Part shown: positions 6,508 through 10,887 of the stretch, piece by piece
Numbering within the stretch: the stretch's first letter is position 1
Layout: each line of letters starts with the position of its first letter
DNA from: Clostridiales bacterium
Lineage (GTDB): Bacteria; Bacillota; Clostridia; Christensenellales; UBA1242
DNA: 10,887 nucleotides
Assembly (NCBI GenBank): GCA_918241715.1
Contig: CAKJYB010000082.1
Span: 1-10,887 of the forward strand
Direction of reading: 5' to 3'
The notes under the pieces: generated by a model
Database searches by the model: none
Told to the model about the DNA's origin: nothing
Seen by the model: the letters and a program-made list of their open reading frames with translations, nothing else
Position numbers and translations under genes: made by a program

Positions 6508-7097
6508 ACAATTTTGTCAAAGGTGTTTTCAAACAAGAATTTTTTGTTTTTGGAAACATCTTTTTCAATTTCTTTCACTCTTTCAAAATATTCTTTTTGA
6601 GTGTCCATTTGATCTTTTACTGAAAGGGTTATTTCTTTAATTCTCACCCATTCGCATTTGCAGTAAACGCTTGAGATTGCTTGATAATAGTCTGCACCTT
6701 TTTTCATCGCTTCAAAGATTTGTGCCTTTTGTGCTTTTGTCAATCTGCTTTTGTTTTCTACATAACCAACAAGCAAGCCCTGAAGAGCATCAAGTGCTGT
6801 TCTAAGTTCCTTTTCTGCTGACGCCTTGTAGTTTGTGTTGTAAAAGATTTGTGCTTTGTTTTCAACAAAAGTTTGAACAAGGGCATTGTCGTTGCCATCT
6901 TCTGTCATAACACCATACAAAGACTTTATGCAGTTGCTGGAGCAATCAATGATGTGTTGAAAAGTATGTAGTCTTCTTTGGGTTATAAGGTCCGTGTATC
7001 TTTTGTTTCGATTGTTTCGTGTGGTTACAATAACGTTTGTTATCACACCGACAAGGGACATAATCCCAACAATAAATGTGGCCAAATTAAAATCCAT
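6501..7097 (-). CDS. Membrane-anchored helical protein of unknown function
   Basis: The 198-residue protein has one N-terminal transmembrane helix (about residues 5-26, ATFIVGIMSLVGVITNVIVT). The basic patch RNNRNKR follows at once, so by the positive-inside rule the large C-terminal part is cytoplasmic. That part is mostly helical and rich in Lys and Glu, ending in a likely coiled coil (RVKEIEKDVSKNKK). No catalytic motif is recognised. GGAGAG lies 5 bases before the ATG. The gene follows the lipoprotein gene by 23 bp on the same strand with no terminator between, so they are probably one operon, ended by the hairpin at 6481-6507. The layout of a short anchor and helical cytosolic body resembles many uncharacterised small proteins, including phage-associated ones, but nothing here proves such an origin. 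Confidence 0.8.
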   Translation of the reverse strand: MDFNLATFIVGIMSLVGVITNVIVTTRNNRNKRYTDLITQRRLHTFQHIIDCSSNCIKSLYGVMTEDGNDNALVQTFVENKAQIFYNTNYKASAEKELRTALDALQGLLVGYVENKSRLTKAQKAQIFEAMKKGADYYQAISSVYCKCEWVRIKEITLSVKDQMDTQKEYFERVKEIEKDVSKNKKFLFENTFDKIVK

Positions 7098-7120
7098 AAT
7101 TTCTCTCCATTTTCAATATT

Positions 7121-7966
7121 TTACAAGCCAAGTTCTTTGTAATACAAAACAAGATAATATGTTTGTGTTGCAGAAACTTCAAAACCAAACGCAACTTTGT
7201 AAACGCCATCTGAATACGAAACACTAAATGTGTAATCCTTTTTGCCGTCTTTTGCTGGCTGGTCAACAACTGCTGATTGTCTATATTGAATGTTTGCTCT
7301 GAAATTGCGTTGGTATGACGCAGAATCATTGTAAGAGATGTTTGTTGAAAGAATGATATTTTGGCTGGTTTCGCCATCAACATACAAGAGTTCGGAAACA
7401 TCATTTGCACGAATTTCAACATTGTCTTTTACGGAAACTTCTCCGTCAACGTTGTAAACCAAATTTCCTGTTTTTTCGTGGACAAGTGAAAGGTTTGAAA
7501 GTTTCATGACATATTGCTTTGCTGCGCTGTCAATTTCTGAAGTTGCATCTTCGTCCGAAGTGATTTTCCATGCAGAAAGTCTTGAATATGTCAATTTGCC
7601 ATCATTGAAGACGGCTGTGTAGCCACCATTCGTTGACTTTGAAGATTTAAACGTCAAAACACTTTTTACGACTTTGCCATCAGATGTTGTGTCTTTGATT
7701 GAGTAGGTTGAATTGTCAGAAAGAAGTGTGGAATTTTGGAAAACCCACCCCAAAAACTCTTGATTCTTTGCAACAGCAACAATTGTTACGGATTCTCCTT
7801 CTTCAACAGAAGCTGAACCTTTAAGCGATTCTCCATTTATTGTGATTGTTCCATCACCAGTACTTCTCACAGAAAAATTATAATATTGTGGTTTTTCGCA
7901 ACCAAAAAGTGCAAACACCGGCAATACCAACAAGAACATCATAAAAAACAGAAATTTTCTCTTCAT
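7121..7966 (-). CDS. Lipoprotein with InlB B-repeat-like domain
   Basis: The 281-residue protein starts with a lipoprotein signal peptide: basic MKRK, a hydrophobic core, and a lipobox ending LFGC with C23 as the lipid-modified residue, so it should sit on the outer face of the membrane. Residues about 29-85 resemble the divergent InlB B-repeat or bacterial-repeat fold, with the pattern GDGTITINGES, then EEGESVTIVAVAKNQEFLGW. The rest is beta-rich with no recognised motif, with many Ser, Thr and Tyr residues. The role could be adhesion, binding of a wall component or sensing; the sequence does not decide. The best Shine-Dalgarno match, AAGGAA, is 13 bases before the ATG, unusually far. A promoter lies at 7994-8022. 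It heads a two-gene unit with the membrane-anchored protein. Confidence 0.83.
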   Translation of the reverse strand: MKRKFLFFMMFLLVLPVFALFGCEKPQYYNFSVRSTGDGTITINGESLKGSASVEEGESVTIVAVAKNQEFLGWVFQNSTLLSDNSTYSIKDTTSDGKVVKSVLTFKSSKSTNGGYTAVFNDGKLTYSRLSAWKITSDEDATSEIDSAAKQYVMKLSNLSLVHEKTGNLVYNVDGEVSVKDNVEIRANDVSELLYVDGETSQNIILSTNISYNDSASYQRNFRANIQYRQSAVVDQPAKDGKKDYTFSVSYSDGVYKVAFGFEVSATQTYYLVLYYKELGL

Positions 7967-7993
7967 AGTTCTATTTTATTTCCTTTCTAAAAT

Positions 7994-8022
7994 ATTATCT
8001 TTAAAATCGTGCAAAAAGTCAA
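7994..8022 (-). promoter_or_regulatory. Promoter of the lipoprotein operon
   Basis: On the minus strand TTGACT (8017-8022) and GATAAT (7994-7999) are 17 bases apart. A second TTGACT occurs exactly 12 bases further upstream, as part of a tandem repeat. Confidence 0.6.
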
Positions 8023-8035
8023 ACAAAAAGTCAAA
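8012..8035. repeat. Tandem 12-bp repeat over the lipoprotein -35 region
   Basis: CAAAAAGTCAAA occurs twice in direct succession (8012-8023 and 8024-8035). Each unit contains a minus-strand TTGACT, so it duplicates the -35 hexamer of the lipoprotein promoter. It could be a regulator binding site or a slippage product. Confidence 0.8.
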
Positions 8036-8104
8036 TTTTTAAAATTGAAAACTTTTAGTGTATTTTTAAATGTCTTGCATAAAATAGTTTGGTAAGGAGT
8101 TTTT

Positions 8105-8878
8105 ATGTGGGAGCTTTCAATCTCTGTTGAGACCAAAAATATTGAAGTGGCAAAATTTATATACCAAACACTCAAGGTCAAGACAGCAGAATTTGGTGGA
8201 GTTGTTACGTGTTATGAAGAATTTGGAAAGGTTTTTGTGCTTGTTGCTTGCCCAAAAAACGAACAGGAAAAAGTGTTGGACGTTGTCGAAAAATGTCTGA
8301 CAAAAGCCATTTGCAATTTTTATAAGAAAAACTTTTTGATGGAGAATTTACATCTTCCACTTCATGAAAAAATAAGTGCAGTTGCATTTCAAAAAGCACT
8401 CATAAATTTTGATCGGGAAACGGATTTTTGCATAATAAGCAGAAATTTGTCGCTTAAAAAAAACTTTTTTCTTGACTCTTTTTATGAGTTTAAACTTAAG
8501 GCCTTGAGAGAAAAATGGGGAGAGATTGTTGCACTTGCAAACGAAAACAGAGACTATCTTGTCAGCAACGAAGCGTTTTATGATTTGCTGAAATTTTTGA
8601 TTGACAATTTGGAAGTGGGACAAGATGAGATTGATGTTTTTGAAGATGAAAATGGTTATAGCATAAGCCCACAAGTTGAGAGTGGAGAAAGTTTTGAAAA
8701 ACTCTCTGACGAAGGTCTTGTTTCTTCTCTTATTGACATTTGTCCCAAAAAGATAAATCTGTTTTGCAAAACCGATGGTGATACTACGGGGTTTTTGAGA
8801 AAGATTTTTGAAGAAAGAGTCAACGTCTGTTATGACAAAAGTTTTGAAAAAATAGAAAATTTTTCTGTTTTGAAATAA
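8105..8878 (+). CDS. ytxC: YtxC-like protein (putative sporulation-associated family)
   Basis: The 257-residue protein fits the YtxC family by both pattern and position. The best match is the stretch at about residues 105-175: FCIISRNLSLKKNFFLDSFYEFKLKALREKWGEIVALA, then the segment ending FYDLLKFLIDNLEVGQDEIDVF, which resembles the family's 'F..fRlk.Y...L...v..a...y....ey..fi.lLkyfve.q'. The C-terminal part (LVSSLIDICPKKINLFCKT, then IFEERVNVC) also resembles it. In Bacillus subtilis ytxC lies just upstream of thrS, as here. YtxC is annotated as sporulation-related, but its biochemical role is unknown and sporulation in this organism is not shown by this window. AAGGAG is 5 bases before the ATG. 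No membrane segment or signal is seen. No terminator is evident between it and the T-box promoter 14 bp downstream. Confidence 0.75.
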   Translation: MWELSISVETKNIEVAKFIYQTLKVKTAEFGGVVTCYEEFGKVFVLVACPKNEQEKVLDVVEKCLTKAICNFYKKNFLMENLHLPLHEKISAVAFQKALINFDRETDFCIISRNLSLKKNFFLDSFYEFKLKALREKWGEIVALANENRDYLVSNEAFYDLLKFLIDNLEVGQDEIDVFEDENGYSISPQVESGESFEKLSDEGLVSSLIDICPKKINLFCKTDGDTTGFLRKIFEERVNVCYDKSFEKIENFSVLK

Positions 8879-8892
8879 AAACATAAAAGTTC

Positions 8893-8921
8893 TTGACATT
8901 TGATTTGGTTAGTCTTAAAAT
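8893..8921 (+). promoter_or_regulatory. Promoter of the thrS T-box transcript
   Basis: TTGACA (8893-8898), a 17-base spacer and TAAAAT (8916-8921) give a near-consensus promoter starting transcription at about 8928. It lies 14 bp after the ytxC stop codon. Confidence 0.8.
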
Positions 8922-8927
8922 AAAAGA

Positions 8928-9138
8928 GTATTTAGCAAAAAACAAGTAGGCACTTTCAAGGCGCACAGAGAAGAGTTGGCTGGTGAAAAACTCGGGTCAA
9001 AAAAGATGTTGAAACCACTTTTTGTGTTTGAAGATACAACAATTTCATATTAAGTGGCACATTGTGCAATTAAGGTGGAACCGCGGTTTTGAAAATCGTC
9101 CTTAAAACAAGTTTGGGCTTGTCTTTAAGGATTTTTTT
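8928..9138 (+). ncRNA. T-box riboswitch (tRNA-Thr-sensing leader of thrS)
   Basis: The leader binds uncharged tRNA and lets transcription continue into thrS when threonyl-tRNA is scarce. Visible parts are stem I with the AGAG...GGTG elements near 8970-8994, a specifier loop GAA-ACC-ACT whose ACC codon (9014-9016) specifies threonine, a small hairpin GCAC-ATT-GTGC (9057-9067), and the T-box itself, AAGGTGGAACCGCGG (9072-9086), which pairs with the tRNA acceptor end. TTAAGG (9070-9075) can pair with CCTTAA (9100-9105) to form the antiterminator, using the same bases as the 5' arm of the terminator. The stem boundaries and the transcript start are estimates. Confidence 0.93.
9099..9138 (+). terminator. 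Conditional terminator of the T-box leader
   Basis: The arms TCCTTAAA-A-CAAG (9099-9111) and CTTG-TC-TTTAAGGA (9118-9131), with loop TTTGGG, are followed by seven Ts. The outer 8 bp are perfect. The 5' arm is shared with the antiterminator, which gives the on/off switch. Confidence 0.9.
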
Positions 9139-9167
9139 ATTATGACAGGCCATAAGGAGATGGAAAA

Positions 9168-10887
9168 ATGGAAGAAAAAGAAGAAAGACAATCAATGATG
9201 CGTCATAGTATGGCTCACGTTTTGGCAAAGCCACTTTTAAGCCTTTATCCAAAGACACAACTTACAATTGGGCCAGACATTGAAGATGGTTTTTATTATG
9301 ACGTGGACAGCGAACATAATTTTGTGCCAGAAGACTTTGAAGCAATTGAAAAGAAAATGGCAGAGATTATTGCAAACAACGAAGATTTTGTAAGGAAAGA
9401 AATTTCCAAAGCAGAAGCGTTGAAACTTTTTGCCGGGAATAAATACAAACTTGAAATTATCAACGACTTGCCAGAAGATGCTGTGATTTCAATTTACTAC
9501 ACGGGCAACGACTTTGTTGACTTGTGCCGTGGACCACACGTTGAAAACACAAAGTTTTTAAGGGGCTTTGCTTACAAATTCAACAGAGTTAGTGGTGCAT
9601 ACTGGCGTGGAAATGAAAAGAACAAAATGCTTCAGAGAATTTATTTCTATGGCTTTGCAGACAAAAAAGATTTAAAGGCACATCTTGCTCTTATTGAAGA
9701 AGCAAAACAAAGAGACCACAGAAAACTTGGAAAAGAACTTGGAATCTTTATGTTTTCTGATGTTGTTGGAAAGGGACTTCCTATGTGGCTTCCAAATGGA
9801 TTTACACTCAGAAGAACACTTTTAAACTATATCACAGACAAGGAAATCGACCTTGGATATAAACATGTTTACACACCAGACCTTGGAAGCAAGGAACTTT
9901 ATCTTACGTCAGGGCACTGGGATCACTATCAAGACGACATGTTTCCTGCAATGGTAAGAGAAAACGAAGTTTATGTTCTCAGACCAATGAACTGCCCACA
10001 CCACATGATGATTTACAAAAACTTTATGCACTCTTACAAAGACTTGCCAATAAGAATTGCCGAAATTGCAAACGACTTTAGATTTGAAGCAAGTGGAAAT
10101 TTGACGGGAATTGAAAGAACAAGGGGATTCACGCAAAACGACTCTCACATTTTCTGCAGACCAGACCAAATTGAAGAAGAAATCAAAGGGGTTATCAGCC
10201 TTATTCTTGACGTTTACAAAGATTTTGGATTTAAGGAATATTCTTTCAGACTTTCTCTCAGGGACAAAAACAACAAAGAAAAATATTTTGGAAACGACAA
10301 ACTCTGGGAAAAGAGTGAAACTGCTCTTAGAAACATTTTGAAAAAGAGTGGAGCTAACTATTATGAAGCAGAAGGGGAAGCGGCTTTCTATGGTCCAAAG
10401 ATTGACGTGCAAGTAAAGAGTGCCATCGGCCACGACATCACACTTTCAACGGTGCAACTTGACTATCAACTTCCAGAAAAGTTTGAACTTGAATATATTG
10501 ATGAAAACAGCCAAAAGGCAAGACCGGTTGTTATTCACAGAGCAATTCTTGGTTCTCTTGACAGATTTATTGCGTTTGTTTTGGAAGAGACAAAGGGGCT
10601 TTTGCCACTTTGGCTTGCTCCTGTTCAAGTGAGAGTTTTGCCACTTACAGACAGAAACAACGACTATGCACAAAAACTTTACAATGACCTTAGAAAGAGA
10701 CATATTCGTGTCGAACTTGACGACAGAAACGAAAAAGTTGGATACAAAATCAGAGAAGCATCTTCTCAAAAAATACCATATCTTATCATTGTTGGAGATG
10801 AAGAAGAGAAGAATCAGACGATTGCCATTCGTGGAAGAAATTTTGAAAACAAGAATGGGCTTAAGTTTGAAGAATTTGCGGACAGAC
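9168..10887 (+). CDS. thrS: Threonine--tRNA ligase lacking the TGS domain, 3' end outside the window
   Basis: ThrRS charges tRNA-Thr with threonine. The 573 visible codons run past the window edge, with perhaps 15-20 residues missing. The protein begins MEEKEERQSMMRHSMAHVLA, so it starts at the editing domain: HSMAH (H13, H17) and CRGPH (C120, H124) form the editing site. The catalytic class II core has zinc ligands C276 (MNCPHH), H327 (NDSHIFC) and H457 (VVIHRAILGS), with motif 2 Arg305. The anticodon-binding domain follows from LPLWLAPVQV. The roughly 60-residue N-terminal TGS domain is absent, and upstream is the T-box terminator, so no longer start is possible. AAGGAG lies 8 bases before the ATG at 9168. 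An ATG at 9160 is out of frame. Motif 2 context (NDFRFEASGNLTGIERTRGFTQNDSHIFC) differs from the common EPSG/RVRGFTQDDAHIFC form. Regulation is by the T-box leader. Confidence 0.95.
   Translation, partial: MEEKEERQSMMRHSMAHVLAKPLLSLYPKTQLTIGPDIEDGFYYDVDSEHNFVPEDFEAIEKKMAEIIANNEDFVRKEISKAEALKLFAGNKYKLEIINDLPEDAVISIYYTGNDFVDLCRGPHVENTKFLRGFAYKFNRVSGAYWRGNEKNKMLQRIYFYGFADKKDLKAHLALIEEAKQRDHRKLGKELGIFMFSDVVGKGLPMWLPNGFTLRRTLLNYITDKEIDLGYKHVYTPDLGSKELYLTSGHWDHYQDDMFPAMVRENEVYVLRPMNCPHHMMIYKNFMHSYKDLPIRIAEIANDFRFEASGNLTGIERTRGFTQNDSHIFCRPDQIEEEIKGVISLILDVYKDFGFKEYSFRLSLRDKNNKEKYFGNDKLWEKSETALRNILKKSGANYYEAEGEAAFYGPKIDVQVKSAIGHDITLSTVQLDYQLPEKFELEYIDENSQKARPVVIHRAILGSLDRFIAFVLEETKGLLPLWLAPVQVRVLPLTDRNNDYAQKLYNDLRKRHIRVELDDRNEKVGYKIREASSQKIPYLIIVGDEEEKNQTIAIRGRNFENKNGLKFEEFADR

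Noticed and set aside
8041..8104. Promoter for the YtxC-like gene
   Set aside because: A TAAAAT box is present at 8080-8085 but no acceptable -35 lies at the right distance, and other pairings score poorly, so I did not list one.
8348..8899. Long open frame on the minus strand opposite the YtxC-like gene
   Set aside because: It lies wholly antisense to a gene with a good ribosome binding site and family pattern. Its composition (Phe, Lys and Asn runs) is what AT-rich antisense frames give.
9909..10433. Open frame on the minus strand inside thrS
   Set aside because: It is antisense to the conserved catalytic core of thrS, has no recognisable domain, and Phe/Val-rich composition typical of a shadow frame.

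Overview
The window reads as chromosomal DNA from an AT-rich anaerobic low-GC Gram-positive bacterium, most likely an uncultured member of the Clostridia or a relative. Four things point there: a pyruvate:ferredoxin oxidoreductase (PFOR), a tRNA-Thr T-box leader in front of thrS, a YtxC-like gene directly upstream of thrS (an order known from Bacillus and relatives), and AAGGAG-type ribosome binding sites with TTGACA/TATAAT-like promoters. Stop codons seen are TAA or TAG. The assignment below phylum is inference.

Left part (1-4906): the 3' end of glmS (+) meets a glycerophosphodiester phosphodiesterase gene (-) at a bidirectional terminator. Upstream of the latter, on the same strand, lies nifJ/PFOR. 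As given it is broken by a one-base deletion at about 2350, inside the thiamine-diphosphate domain; everything on both sides is intact. The nifJ promoter is back to back with the truA promoter.

Middle part (5001-7966): truA (+) has a good promoter whose -10 box lies 6 bases before the ATG and has no Shine-Dalgarno sequence, so it probably makes a leaderless mRNA. After truA comes a compact module of about 0.7 kb: a small Cro/CI-type HTH regulator (-) and a single-pass membrane protein (+), divergent from overlapping promoters with one 15-bp palindromic operator in each promoter spacer. An identical 32-bp sequence (bidirectional terminator plus the stop codons of the convergent genes on both sides) flanks this module, as if it had been inserted into a pre-existing terminator. 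Beyond it a two-gene minus-strand unit encodes a lipoprotein with an InlB-like repeat domain and a membrane-anchored helical protein of unknown function.

Right part (8105-10887): a YtxC-like gene, then a strong promoter, a complete T-box riboswitch with an ACC (Thr) specifier, and thrS, which runs off the window. This ThrRS starts directly at the editing domain and lacks the usual N-terminal TGS domain.

Most of the window is housekeeping: cell-wall precursor synthesis, lipid turnover, pyruvate metabolism, tRNA modification and tRNA charging. The best candidate for something undescribed is the repeat-flanked HTH/membrane-protein module at 5735-6507, together with the neighbouring lipoprotein pair. 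No CRISPR array, tRNA, rRNA, transposase or integrase was seen.
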